Origin: Henckelia pumila
Lineage: Eukaryota; Streptophyta; Magnoliopsida; Lamiales; Gesneriaceae
Assembly: GCF_033568475.1 (NCBI RefSeq)
Contig: NW_027331833.1
Coordinates: 3,224,001 to 3,288,000, forward strand
Reading direction: 5' to 3'
Length of the DNA: 64,000 nt
Position numbers and translations under genes: made by a program. This document shows, piece by piece, positions 24,823-38,000 of the stretch (positions are counted from its first letter, which is position 1; each line of letters starts with the position of its first letter). The notes below the pieces were generated by a model, which did not search any database, was not told the DNA's origin, and saw only the letters and a list, made by a program, of their open reading frames with translations.

Positions 24823-26235
24823 ATTTAATTTTTTATTTTCTTCAAAAAGAGTCTGATATTCTGCATGTACTCTTTTATTCTCAGTTCCTAACTTACTTAG
24901 TTTTGCCTCTAGAACTCCACATCTACTCTTCTGATCACAGTTGAGCTTACTGTTTTGTTTTTCAAGCTTTTGTTTTCAGTCTTAACTTGCTCGAATGTTA
25001 GAAAAAGTCTGTGATATTCTTTTGCCATGTCATGCAATTCATCAACCAAATCACTACATGTAAATTCTTCAGAGTCAAAGTTAAATACATCCTCGTTGCT
25101 GGTTTCTGGATCAATATCAGTCATAAGGAATTGAACTTTGTCATCTTCACTTTCGCTTGATTGAGAGTCAGAATCTGAAGATTGAGAGCTAGTGTCGGCC
25201 CATTTGACTTTGATTTCTTCTGCTATCATGGCTTTCCTATCTCTTCGGGATTTGTTTTTCATTTCTTTGATACTTTTTCTGCTTCTTGGACCCGTCCTTA
25301 TTTGGTTTAGGAAATTCAGCAATAAAGTGACCAGTTTTTCCACAATTGTAGCATGCTAGATCTCCAATATATGATTCCTTCTTGTGATTTATGTTCAGGT
25401 ATGTCCGTTGGTTGGTCTTCATGAAAATGGAGAAATTCTTGATGAATAGTGAGATTGCTTCATTGCTGCTGTTCGACAGTCTTTTTAGATGGTGTTTCAG
25501 TAGTGCTGGTGCTGGTAGTAGCAGGAGCAGTAGTAGCAGCAACCAGTGCTTTGATAGATGGTTCTAAGGCATCTTCTTCTCCACTTCGTATTTGTAGTTC
25601 GAACTCATATGCCTTCATATTTTCAAAAAGGACATGCACTTCTATTTTGTCCATATCCTTGGCTTCTTGCATGGCTACAGTTTTAACATCCCACTCCTTT
25701 GGCAGTGCTCTCATCACCTTGAGAGTCATCTCTCGATTTCTGTACTCTTTTCCAAGAGCTGTGAGTTTATTCACAAGGCTACTGAATCTTTCTTCAAAAT
25801 CACTCATAGATTCTCCAGCCTTCATCTTGATGATTTCAAAAATTTTCACAGCAACTGAAAGTTTATTTTCCTTCATCTGCTCGTTTCCCTCATGGAGTTG
25901 AATCAGCTCTTCCCATATCTCTTTGGCAGTACTACACATCTTTATCTTGCTAAAGGTATTCTTGTCCAAAGTTTTGTACAAGATGTCTTTTGCAACATTC
26001 TCGAGGTTTGCCTTTTTATCTTCATTATTTTTCCATTCACTTCTATGCTTTTCAACCATCCGTGGTGCACCATCAGTGATAACAATTGTAGCATTTGGAT
26101 TCATGATTTTTATTGGACCTCTGTGAAAACGTACCACATATCGTCATCTTGTGCAGCAATATGAGCTTGCATTATGATTTTCCAATCATTGAATTTTTCT
26201 CTTGAGAAAATATGGATTTTACTAAAAGACGCCAT
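24823..26235 (-). pseudogene. Ty1/copia gag of the second element
   Basis: Starts at ATG 26233-26235 (MASFSKIHIFSREKF), shifts frame near 26130, then runs through NPNATIVITDGAPRMVEKH, the UBN2 gag core (EIWEELIQLHEGNEQMKENK and SMSDFEERFSSLVNKL) and the knuckle CYNCGKTGHFIAEFPKP near 25350, where the second half has lost the Cys of the usual CxxCxxxxHxxxxC. An acidic and coiled-coil C-terminus follows near 25200-24910. The internal frame shift near 25460-25540 and the changed knuckle mean it is not functional. Confidence 0.85.
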
Positions 26236-26275
26236 GAGTTAGCAGTAGGAGCTTCACAGATATTAGATAAACCCT

Positions 26276-26287
26276 GCTCTGATACCA
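26276..26287 (-). other. Primer binding site (tRNA-iMet), intact
   Basis: The reverse complement reads exactly TGGTATCAGAGC, the standard initiator-tRNA-Met site of plant copia elements, beside the 5' LTR. Confidence 0.9.
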
Positions 26288-26289
26288 AT

Positions 26290-27559
26290 TTTTAGGATCG
26301 ATGAAGAGTGTTTGGGGGGGGGGGGGGTAGGGGTTGAATGAACACTCTCTGTTTTTTGTTTGGTGAAGGCCTAGTACTGTTGCTAGCAGCAACACAAGCT
26401 AATCTCGTTATCAAAGACAAAGTAGTAGTCTAATTAAATAGTGTAAAAACATGTTACTGGGTTTGTTGAAGCTGAAAGATAGAATGAAAGGCAGTGCAAA
26501 CAAATTTGTTTATGGAAGTTTGAAGGATTTAACCTTCTACGTTTCTCCTTCTTTTGTTTCTAAAAGGTATCACTAGAAGATTTGATGAGTACACAACCTG
26601 GTACAAACTCACTTCAGTAGGACTTATCTTCGCCTACTAAAACTCCTAGAACTCTCGAATACAAAATACAACACACACGAGAATCTTTTGAAAGAAGACT
26701 CTTCTCTTAGACTTTATAACTAGTTCACTCTTCAAAGATTTTACAATGGTTTACAGTAGCACAAATATGATCTGAGTATCTGATAAATCCTTTTGAGTGT
26801 GCAAGAGTGTTTCAAGTATTTTGTAGGAAATTTTAAGATTAGACAGTTGATAGCAGGTGTTTCTCTAGTTTTCTTGAAGGATCCACGAAGCCTTATATAG
26901 CTTTTCTTCAACGTTAATAAAATAACTCTTTAAGGCTCTCATTTAATGTACTTGTACCAAAAAATATAGACTTTACATAGTTTGTCATATCTTTCATACT
27001 CAAAATAGGAAATAAATGCTATAGTACGGTGCATTAAATATAGAGATGTCAAAACGGGTTAATGTGGCTGACCGACCCACAACCCGTCGCAACCCACCAT
27101 TAGGCAGGGCGGGGTGACCCACTTTTTAGACGCGTTAGGAAAACACCAATCCAACCCACCTATTTTAGGTGACTGGGCGGGCCAACCCAACGGGCCTACG
27201 TGTAATTTGGCAAGTTTTGCGGGCTAACCCGCAACCCACCACAACCACCAGTAGGCGGGCCGGGGCGGGCCGCTTTTTAGGTGGGTTGGAAAAATATCAA
27301 CCCAACCCACCTATTTTTTGTAGCAGGACGGGCCCACCCGATGGACCTAGCTCATTTTGACACCTCTAATTAAATGTGGTGTACTATATATCAAAACAAC
27401 TAATAAATGAGAGGGCTACTGAAAATATAGTACTCCTAATATCTCAGATTGATGAGATCCATCTGCTTTTCTTTACTACTGTTATTTTCTACCGATGTCT
27501 ACTGATTTTGGATCAATTTTGTCTACTGGTTGTATCACCAAAAATTAAATTACTTAAAA
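26290..27559 (-). repeat. 5' LTR of the second copia element, with nested MITE
   Basis: Partner of 21698-22475. It contains an 11-13 base G-run near 26311 and CCACGAAGCCTTATATAGC (TATA on the minus strand) near 26890. It is split by a 328-bp MITE at 27041-27368. Without the insertion it is about 930 bp, some 200 bp of which (26290-26490) have no match in the left LTR. Confidence 0.8.
27041..27368. mobile_element. hAT-type MITE, 328 bp, with 8-bp TSD
   Basis: Terminal inverted repeats TAGAGATGTCAAAAC and (reverse complement) TAGAGGTGTCAAAATGA. Flanks ATTAAATA (27033-27040) and ATTAAATG (27369-27376) form an 8-bp duplication with one change. The uninterrupted site GCATTAAATGTGG survives in the other LTR near 22247. 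The interior is full of GGCGGGCC and CAACCCACC words. Confidence 0.95.
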
Positions 27560-28073
27560 ATATTATTTCGGGACGAGACGGGTCGAGAATCCCGTTGGGA
27601 TAATGTTTTATTCCCGATCACTCTCTTGATATTAATCGGGACGAAAAAAATCCCAAAAATTCGGGTCGAAAAAATATCGGGTTGAGATTTTTTTGGGACG
27701 AGAATGATATGAGATTCGGGAAGGGTCGGGATTTTGAAAATTTTTGTCATCCCTAAAATTAATGACTGAACATGCGATAAATATATGGAAATGCCATTCA
27801 TTTTCGAAGATAATTCGGGTTCGAAGTTTTAGGATTTTTCATATATGTAACACGTAATATTTAAGAGTAATTTTAAAGGTACAACTAATATATCGTACAA
27901 ATTTTTCTATTATATTGTAAGATTTTATATTGAATGAATAATGAGATTTGATAAATAAAATTTTTATATTGAAATAATGTAAGAGTTATATAATTTTCGT
28001 TGTACTTGTAACATTATTCAATACTTAATAAAATGAATAGAGGAAATTATGGCCAACATACCAACTATGTCAA

Positions 28074-28111
<38 letters not shown>

Positions 28112-28240
28112 AGGCGTAATTTTTTCTCGAGTGAACGTGCCTAAAACTGTAGATTCATTGCTTACTACTATTCCAAAAAGATAGGAATTATAGGTAAAAT
28201 AATAATTACAATACCACGAAAAACAAAAACATTGAACATA
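27560..28240. other. GGGTCGGGAT-rich block and AT-rich DNA
   Basis: 27566-27745 repeats the words GGGACGAG, TCGGGT and CGGGAT and ends in TTTGTCATCCCTAAAA, which looks like one terminus of an hAT-type MITE whose other end I could not find. An (AT)n tract lies at 28078-28107. Nothing else recognised. Confidence 0.45.
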
Positions 28241-29390
28241 TTATTTTTTTTTAAAAAAAAGAAATCCACCTGTTGTGGCGGAAGGTTTGGCGGACCCCTA
28301 CCTGTTTATTCCAATAAATAAAAGGAAACAAGAGAGGAAAACTAGGCCAAGACCACTCAAAAATACCCGGAGTTACAAATTACATAGCTTTCGAATTAAT
28401 TCTAATATAAAGCAACCCGGATTTGTACAGTCTACAAATTCCTTTCAGACGCCCTTGGATGTTTTCTGGTCGAAGGGTGGCCGATCCAAAATCAAATCCC
28501 ATAATATCCAAATGATCTGCTGCAGCATTGGCCTCCCTGTAGATATGTGATTTCTGAACCTGAAATCTGTTCATGATCCCTTGTATGTGAGCCAACATAG
28601 AGGAGAATTTCCAGCGTTTCGCATTAATAACTGATAGAGCAGTCATCGAATCAACCTCCAGCCAGAGTGGGAAGAGGTTGTAAAGCTTACAAATCTGGAG
28701 CCCCTTTAAAATAGCAGCTAGTTCAGCTCGAATATTAGTACCTACCCCAATATATTCATGAAAAGCAATAACTGTGATACCAGAGTTATTCCTCATGATT
28801 CCTCTATTTCCTAATTCACCTCCATCTTTAGAACACCCATCAGTATTAAGCTTGTACATTACTGGGGGAGGTCGCACCCACCTTACAACTTGAATGAGAG
28901 ATGTTCGAGTGATGCTAAGATGAAGCCCCATCCTAGCTGCAACAGAACCAAACCCAATCCAATATCTCGCCTTAAACACACCCGCTTTGGCAAGCTCGAA
29001 AATGTTTTTGTTGATGTTCCTGATTATACTGTCCAGCTGAATTCTCATGCTCTTGTGTTTCTGGTCGTTCCTAGCCTTCCATAAAAACCATATTATAAGG
29101 AAAGACAAAATTTCTTTGATGTGGCCCTCTCTCCACCATTCCATGTCCACCTTCCAGTAGCTGAATGTACGTGGATTGTGGACTCCAAAAATTTAAGAAT
29201 AAAAATCCCATACACATTTGGCTGGTGTGCTAGAGTAGAAAATGTGTTCGAATGATTCCTGGCCCCTGCAGCACTGACACATCGAGGCCAGAACCACCCC
29301 TCGAGATTGTAATATATCATCAATTGGGAGCCGCTTATAGAACCAACGCTAGCAGAATATATAGACCGTTGGTCGTAAGAGCTTGGACCA
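28240..29390 (-). mobile_element. LINE 3' fragment: zf-RVT remnant plus RNase H domain
   Basis: Minus strand. A zf-RVT remnant (CQCCRGQESFEHIF) lies near 29270, followed by a 256-codon open frame (29150-28380). This has the linker FLIIWFLWKARNDQKHKSM, then an RNase H (RVT_3) fold: YKLNTDGCSKDGG, IRAELAAILKGLQ, EVDSMTALSVI and HIYREANAAADHL, carrying the Asp/Glu/Asp catalytic residues. 5' truncated: no endonuclease or RT core is present. The RNase H part is unusually intact for a dead copy. Confidence 0.85.
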
Positions 29391-29408
29391 ACATCCTTTA
29401 AACCAACC

Positions 29409-30261
29409 TGAAACCCGTGTTTTAATTTGCAGTTTATGTGTCTTTTAAATTAGCGTTATTTCTAGGATATGTAAGCAGCGGAATAAAAAATTAAAGACGC
29501 AGGATTTTAACATAGTTCGGTCGAAAGACCTACATCTACGGGGCCACGCCCAGATATCAAATGAATCCACTAAAATTGAATATGTTACAATCACGTAAGG
29601 ACTTATTCAATAAAAAAAAAAACTCCCTCTTTTTTATGACGCCTCTATGACAAACACTTTCAGCAGATCCACTTGGCGAGCACCACTCGTCTTTGATTCC
29701 GCTCTCTTCGAACTCCCTTCGATGCGGCGGATTGTTCTCTCCCGAGAACGTCACCTTCCTCTCTCGAGGAACGTATCAAAGTAGTCAATTGTAAGCCTAT
29801 ATCACGATATAACTTGAACCATCAACACAGAATATATTTTCGTGATATTTTTCTCAACTTGTCTCACTGGATGTCGGGACACTTAGTAGAACACAACGTC
29901 TTTTTTTTTTTCTCCAGAATTCGTCCCACCTCTACTGCAGTATTTCTCATAATTATATAGGCGTTCAAGCCCCTGAGATATCACAAACACGAAATCTAAA
30001 CAATTTTATCAATTATCAACATATCATTATCATATATGGAGTTTAAATATTTGTCCAACGAACCTAGACATGTTCTCAATATTTATTCATTATCCCCATC
30101 AACTCTTCATTAAGATATGAGATATTATAATCAAGATAAGCCTTATCAAATCTAAAGATATGAAAATAAAAGATCAAATATCATAATCCAACAAGATCAA
30201 AACATAGAATATCAATATACCAAAATGTTCAAACCAAGCTAATTAAAAGTTACGTTTAACA
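29409..30261 (-). repeat. 3' LTR of the third copia element
   Basis: 853 bp. Matches 42397-43100 closely, including AGGATATGTAAGCAGC and CTACGGGGCCACGCCCA. On the minus strand it starts TGTTAAACGTAAC at 30261, preceded by the polypurine tract CCAAAGGGAGAT, and ends GGGTTTCA at 29409. A TATA-like CTATATAATTATGAG lies near 29955. Confidence 0.9.
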
Positions 30262-30519
30262 ATCTCTCCCTTTGGCTTGTTTTGAACATAATCAAAATAC
30301 TAATCTACTTACTCCCCTTTTGTGTCGAAACAAACACAAGGACATCATCAAAAACACAATAACATGAACCATCATACATCTCCAAATTCTCTCCCTAAAT
30401 AAGAGATAATATTTCAACTTACACATCTCCCCCTCAATGTGTGATATTCTTGCAATAAATATTCAAACACACAAATTGACCAAAATCAAGTGAGAATAGA
30501 GAAAAACTAAAATTGTTAG

Positions 30520-32959
30520 TGTAAGGCCCTAAAATATTAAGTTATTAATTACGAAATTTTAGATTTAAATTTCGAATTTGAGAAAATATTAATTGAAGAA
30601 TTTATGGAAATTAGAGATTTAATTTTCGAGTTAAAAATATTTAATTTGAGAATTTACGGATTTTGAGATTTAAATTTTGGGAATTCTTAAATTAAAGATT
30701 AAATATTTGAATTGAATATTTATGGTATTTAAGATTTAAATTCCGAGTTTCGAGAATTAAAGAGGATTTAATTAGAAGGTGAAACTCGAGCAGAGACTGA
30801 TTTTCAAATATCGAAGTTTCAGGGGCTAAAGTGCAATTTTCCCTTGAAAGTGGAAAATCACACGTGTAGTGTATATATCTATGTGAAATGGGATGAATTA
30901 CATCAGAACTTCAGCTCAAAGACGTGAGAAGCAGATTTCAAAAGAAAAGATTCATCCCCAAAGCTTGATTCTTTCAATCCGCTCGACAGAATTTTAAATT
31001 GATCATATATTTGCGATCACGGCTTCGAGTGCTACGTTTTGACGTAATTATGATGAAGTTCTATGATTATTGAATTTTTAAGATGTTTTTAAAATTAAGA
31101 TTTGATTTTATAAATATGTTCTAGTATAGACGACGATAGCATATCTAAGACGCATCGACAAAAGATCGTCGTTTGAACATGTTTTCGAAATTTATAAGAA
31201 TTTTCAGAAATATGAAAAATGTGAGCTGCTATTGTCGAGATTGAGCTGCTGAATTGAGATTATTTATGAGTTTATATAGTTGAAATGATGATGTTTATGC
31301 CTTTGGAAATACTGGTTTCGAATCGTTACGCCGCCGATTTGAGTTTTGATTGATGGAACAAGATTTGAGATTCTTTAAACTTTGATGAGATTGAAATGAG
31401 AATGAAAGCTGATATTTGAGATTATATAACTTCATTTCAGTTTTTAAGTGAATGATATCGAATTCGAATCGATGAGTTTGAGTTCGAATGATGACTTATT
31501 TGAAGTGTTTGAAGTTGAATTAAGACTGATCAACTAGCAGCTTATGTTCGAAATTCCCAACTTCTGATATGTTGATATATGATGCTATCTATCTTGATAT
31601 ATGTTGGGTTTGAGTTGAAGAATATTGATATATTGTTATATTTGATTTTCGGTTATCGATTTCGATATCGTTATGTTACCGGTTCAAGAATTGATTCAAT
31701 TTCGAGTCTTGTTGATTGAGTTGAACATGATATGAGTTCATTGCTGATAATTCTAGATTATGATCACTTCTTTTCATATTGGTAGTGAAGTTTGACAACT
31801 CGAGAATTCAGATTCGAACCGAGAAAGATTTGATCAAGGTTTGAAGTTGTTTCTACCTTGAAGATTGAATGATGAACTTGAGCAGAATTTTAATGTGTCC
31901 AGATTTGGAGCACCTCAAGAACCAAGAACGAAAGGTATAAGATGACATCGATCGTAAAGGGAAAATGAAACTCGAGGTTGAAGGTTCTTGAGTTTTCCCG
32001 GAAATCACATACTTATTAGTTTATATGTTATTGATTTAGAATGTGAATTTTTAATCCATATAAGGTAATGGATTTTGATTTATATCGCTTATTGAATGAT
32101 ATGATATTGATTTTAATGTCGGGGTCGGATACGAATCTTATTTTTGAGTCGGATACGAACTACGATAGATGGATATCCATGTCAAGATCGGATACGAATC
32201 TTGAAGGCAGAGATCGGATACGAATCTCAATAATTGAATCAATTTGTGATATATGCGTTACTTTTAATTTATATCATGAATTGGTATATTTTGAGTTGAT
32301 ATGTTATGTTTAACGCATGTATATGTCTTTTATACTGAGAAATATATTCTCATCGGAGTTATCCGGCTGTTGTCTTATTTTATATGTGTGCATGGCAACA
32401 GGCGGGGCAGAATCCAGTCAGAGTCGACATGGGTAGCTTGAGATGAGATATTAGACGTGGAGTCTTCGGGTTACGAATAGAAGTGCTGTCAAACTTGTAT
32501 TTTGAACTAAGTTAGAATGTGTTTATGATGTCAAACACTTGTATGAACTTAGTTGTTGAAAGTTAGATTAAATGCTTGAATACTTGTATCAACTTTTAGA
32601 ATATTATATGTTGAAAAACATGTTTAGATTGAGTTTAATGATGTTCCATTCTATTCCACGTATTATAAGTTGATCATAGGTGTTATGTACAGTAAAGGAT
32701 AGCAAAAGAACATAATTTCAGAAGTTCGAGCAGGGTCGGACTCGCTCGAGCGCTCTTTTGAGCGCTCGAGCGAGCTCGGGTTGGTTGGAACCGAGGAGGG
32801 CTCGCTCGAGCGCATGATCATGCGCTCAAGCTAGACATGCTCGGGTTCAATTTTTTTTTTTTTGAAATTTTTTTGTTGATTGATTACTTATCTCCTTGCT
32901 TGAACTCCATTATGTTTAATTGCCAATAAGAATTGAGATTAGCACCCGAGGTCCCCACA
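30520..32959 (+). repeat. Full-length LTR (2440 bp) of a gypsy-type element
   Basis: Starts TGTAAGGCCCTAAAAT and ends GAGGTCCCCACA. The left flank is GTTAG (30515-30519). It is followed by ACTTGTGGTAT (32960-32970), the remains of a tRNA-Met primer site. It carries the short repeat TCGGATACGAA/TCGGATATGAA five to six times (32125-32225) and two perfect palindromes near 32741-32827. Confidence 0.9.
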
Positions 32960-32970
32960 ACTTGTGGTAT

Positions 32971-34840
32971 TAAAATTAAGATTTGATTTTATAAATATGT
33001 TCTAGAATAGACGACGATACCATATTTAAGACGCATCGACAAAAGATTGTCATTTGAACATGTTTTTGAATTTTATAAGAATTTTCAGAAATCTGAAAAT
33101 TGTGAGCTGCTGTTGTCGAGATTGAGCCGCCGAATTGAGATTATTTATGAGTTTATATAGTTGAAATGATGATGTTTATGCCTTTGGAAATACTGGTTTC
33201 GAATCGTTACGCCGCCGGTTTGAGTTTTGATTGATTGATCAAGATTTGAGATTCTTTAAACTTTGATGAGATTGAAATGAGAATGAAAGCTAATATTTGA
33301 GATTATATAACTTCATTTCAGATTTTAAGTGAATGATATCGAATTCGAATCAATTAGTTTGAGTTCGAATGGTGACTTATTTGAAGTGTTTGAAGTTGAA
33401 TTAAGACTGATCAACTAGCGGCTTATGTTCGAAATTCCCAACTTCTGATATGTTGATATATGATGCTATCTATGTTGATATATGTTGGGTTTGAGTTGAA
33501 GAATATTGATATATTATTATATTTGAGTTTCGGTTATCGATTTCGATATCGTTATGCTACCGGTTAAAGAATTGATTCAATTTCGAGTCTTGTTGATTGA
33601 GTTGAACATGATATGAGTTCATTGCTGATAATTCTAGATTATTATCACTTCTTTTCAGATTGGTAGTGAAGTTTGACGACTCGAGAATTCAGATTCGAAC
33701 CGAGAAAGATTTGATCAAGGTTTGAAGTTGTTTCTACCTTGAAGATTGAATGATGAACTTGAGCAGAATTTTAATGTGTCCAGATTTGGGTCACCTCAAG
33801 AACCAAGAACGAAAGGTATAAGATGACATCGATCGTAAAGGGAAAATAAAACTCGAGGTTGAATATTTTTGAGTTTTCTCGGAAATCACATACTTATTAG
33901 TTTATATTTTATTGATTTAAAATGTGAATTGTTAATCCATATCAGGTAATAGATTTTGATTTATATCGCTTATTGAATGATATGATATTGATTCTAATGT
34001 CGGGGTCGGATACGAACCTTATTTTTGAGTCGGATATGAACTACGATAGATGGATATCCATGTCAAGATCGGATACGAATCTTGATGGCAGAGATCGGAT
34101 ACAAATCTCAATAATTGAATCAATTTGTGATATATGCGTTACTTTTAATTTATATCCTGAATTGGTATATGTTGAGTTGATATGTTATGTTTAACGCATG
34201 TATATGTCTTTTATATTGAGAAATATATTCTCATCGGAGTTATCCGGCTGTTGTCTTATTTTGTATGTATGCATGGCAACAGGTGGGGCAGAATCCAGTC
34301 AAAGTCGACATGGGTAGCTTGAGATGAGAGATTAGACGTGGAGACTTTGGATTACGAATAGAAGTGCTGTCAAACTTGTATTTTGAACTAAGTTAGAATG
34401 TGTTTATGATGTCAAACACTTGTATGAACTTAGTTGTTGAAATTTAGATTAAATGCTTGAATACTTGTATCAACTTTTAGAAGATTATATGTTGAAAAAC
34501 ATGTTTAGATTGAGTTTAATGATGTTCCATTCTATTCCATGTATTATAAGTTGATCGTAGGTGTTATGTACAGTAAAGGACAACAAAAGAACATAATTTC
34601 AGAAGTTCGAGCAGGGTCGGGCTCGCTCGAGCTCAGCTTTGCGCGCTCGAGCGAGCTCGGGTTGGTTGGAACCGAGGAGGGCTCGCTCGAGCGCATGAGC
34701 ATGCGATCGAGCAAGACATGCTCGGGTTCAATTTTTTTTTTTAAAAAAAAATTTTGTTGATTGATTACTTGTCTCCTTGCTTGAACTCCATTATGTTTAA
34801 TTGCCAATAAAAATTGAGATTAGCACCCGAGGTCTCCACA
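32971..34840 (+). repeat. 5'-truncated second LTR of the same element
   Basis: 1870 bp, nearly identical to 31090-32959, starting at TAAAATTAAGATTTG and ending GAGGTCTCCACA. The right flank GTTAG (34841-34845) equals the left flank of the first LTR, so both copies belong to one insertion. The first ~570 bp of this LTR and the entire internal region are gone. Confidence 0.9.
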
Positions 34841-35012
34841 GTTAGAGACATACAAGTTTTCATTACAAAAGAATAAAAATGACACCATATGAAAAACCAT
34901 GATTATTTTTTCTCTCGCATATCAAAAAATATTCTCCAACCTTCCAAACATTGCAATAGTAAGTTTATTGATTGACAATATTCAATTAGAACAAAATTTT
35001 TTGGGCAAGTTA

Positions 35013-38000
35013 TGTTGGAAAACCGTGTTCAGATCAATTGAATCGATACCTGGTGCAGCGGAAGTTTTAAAAATTTTATTTTTCTTTGATATGAAACAAT
35101 TTCATATCATGGGTATCAAAAACGTTTAACGATTAAATCACACAAGTAAAATAAATAATAATTAATTAAATATTTTACCTCCAATCTCGAAGCGAGATTA
35201 TGGACACCAACAGAATTTAATCTGCTCTTCTTGTATATCCCGAGAACCGATGGCGTCACGATCAATCACCGGAATAAGGTCCACGAACAGAAAACAGAAA
35301 CCCTCTGATTGACTGCACTAGAAATCAATCAGAAGTTTTGCGTAGAGAATAAACAGATATGATCTGTTAATTCAGAATTGTAATTTTTCACAAAAATCAT
35401 AAGTCTGAATTTTCTCCGGGAGGGACAAGGATTTCGAAAAACCCTTAGAATATTTAGAGTGTAATTTCGAAAATTATAAGACACAAAAAGTGTTTGATTT
35501 TCGAAACCCAACACCTCTATTTATAGATAATTTCTAGTTATAATTGTATCAGGACTCTAACTCCTTAAAGCCCACAATCCATAACTTAAGCCCAACAAGC
35601 CAAGCCCGTTGTTATAGAAATTAATATAAAATTCATCGTGACTCCGATTGATAAACTGATTTCACCAATGTGCACAGAAACCATTTCTGCATCTTTTAGA
35701 GTCAAGATAATTTTTCTCAATCCGAATTCAGTGATTTTCAAAAATGCCCATCACTATGTCATTTTAGGAAATTTCACTCCCTTTAGTTGAGAAATCCAAT
35801 TTCTCTTTCATTAAATTTAACTCTTTAAATTTAACTATCTCTACGGGGTTTTAGTAATCCATTACTTGTGTAACCCTCAATGGTTCAGGAATACAGCTAG
35901 CCGTGGGCTCACAACTCCTTGTGACTCGGAACAACAATTTCCGACTTACCCAACGAATCATGGTAAGAGCGTCTAGCAACATCGCCCCATGATTCCCTAG
36001 GTATTACTGATAGTGCCTGCAAGAACCAGTAGATTTTGGTTAGCGTACAGTACGGTTGAAACGCCTAGTACTACTAATTGCGGAAAAACTTTTTTTTTTA
36101 TATACTATATACATATACGCCCATACATATATGTATAAATATTAAAAATAATATTTCAAATAATAACTCGCTTAATAAAAATTATAAACAGTTATTTGAT
36201 AAAATCTTAAGTCATGCAATAGATAAAATAATGTCTATAGTGAAAATTTATAACTTATGTCTACTAAAATCATGAAAAGTCAATAGTTAATCATAACCAT
36301 TGAAAACATAAAAATATCCTGAATAAATAATTCATGCATAAATAAAATCCTAGCGAGACGGTCACGGGGCCACTGCCATGCTCGCTCATACGTCCTCGCC
36401 ACCGGTAGGAGCTACATCATACTCACCTGCACCATATAAGCGTAGTGAGCCTAGAGGCTCAACATGTCTAATCCTTTATAACAAGGGTTAAAATAATGCA
36501 TCACGTAAATACTAATACATATACATGTATATGAGCATGCATGGAAACATTTTTCATAACATAAATGCTGAATCATAAATCTTATACATAACATAACTCT
36601 CTTCATCATACATAACCTAATTGAGCATGTCATAAACATAAAAACTGTGTATGGTCATATCCATGAATGTGACTAATAACTGTGCCGACTGATCAGTCTA
36701 AAGAACCATCGTACGTGGCGGTGAATAAATCCACCTCTATGCTGGTAGTAAACTACCTCTGTGCCAGTGGTAAAACCACTTCTATGCCGGTAGTAGAACT
36801 ACCTCTGTGTCAGTGGTAAAACCACTTCTATGCTGTCACATCACTTCAATTTCCATAAAATATTTTTCATGCTCAAATCTTAATCATAAACACATCATAA
36901 AATATTTCATGTATGCATGCACTTAAAATATGTCCGTAATATATATTTAATTAATTTTAATAATAAATATACTTTTACTTAAAATAGACTTCATGCATAA
37001 AAATAATTAAATATATATTCCGGACTTAGTTTATTTTCATGGATTGGTCCAGACTGCTGATCACTCACTCTAAGCCCATTAAACTTAAATAAATCCAATA
37101 ATCATATTTTAGCCCAAATAACTTAATTAAACTTAACTTGACCTAAATAAAATATTTAAGCCCAATTACTTAACTTAAGCCCAATAAAACTCTAGACTGG
37201 CCCAAAATCCACTGGCTGGCCCAAAAATTCCTGTGGGCCTACGAGCCCATAAAAATCATTGGGCTAACTTAAAAATAATATTGAAAGCCCAAATAAAATT
37301 ATTTGGAAGCCCAAATAATTTTATTTCTAATTAAATGGCCCAAAAACCCATTAAAACATTAAACATTTTAAAATTAAAATACTCGAGCCCGGCCCACCTA
37401 GCCCAGACCCGGACCTACCTGACCCGACCCTAGACCCTACTGACCCGACCCATAACCCTAGACCCGACCCAGCAACCCTCAAAACCCCAAACCCGATCCC
37501 CCCTCCTCTCCTTTCCTTCGGCCGTGCGAGCAGCAGCTTCCCGGGGCTGCTGCCGCCGTGCTCCGGCCGTCCCCTGGCCGGAGCACCACCACCTACCCCT
37601 AGCCCTCTTCAAGACTTTTCCAACAAGCTAAAAACCAGCCCAAACCGATCCCTAACAAAGGAGAACGAAGCAAAACCATCTATCCCTTAATCTGCTCGCG
37701 TCCTGCGCGCGACGCCGGACTTCCGACCGTTCGGCCGCCCAGATCCGGCCACCAATGGCCAGAGCACAACTTGGATTACCTTCCCCTATGTCTTGTGGTT
37801 CTAACCCAACTGGAATCAGTCTAAAACACGCCTTATGGACCGAGAACGACCCAATCTCTCAACATCGCTCAACCTGCGCACCCTAGGACCTGTTCTGAAC
37901 CAGCTCCTCTCCTGGCCATGCATGGCTCGAACCAGGCAAGCCATTCAATCCTAGGGACCCTAAGACATCACCCTAGACGTGGCAGCAGTCCATCAGTAGT

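Noticed and set aside
32068..34194. Two similar open frames (81 and 73 codons) suggesting a duplicated gene
   Set aside because: Both lie in the short TCGGATACGAA repeat of the two LTR copies; similarity follows from the LTR duplication and there is no protein family signal.
37380..37760. GC-rich island with a 60-codon open frame as a gene or promoter
   Set aside because: It lies wholly inside the gypsy solo LTR bounded by the ACGGT duplication.
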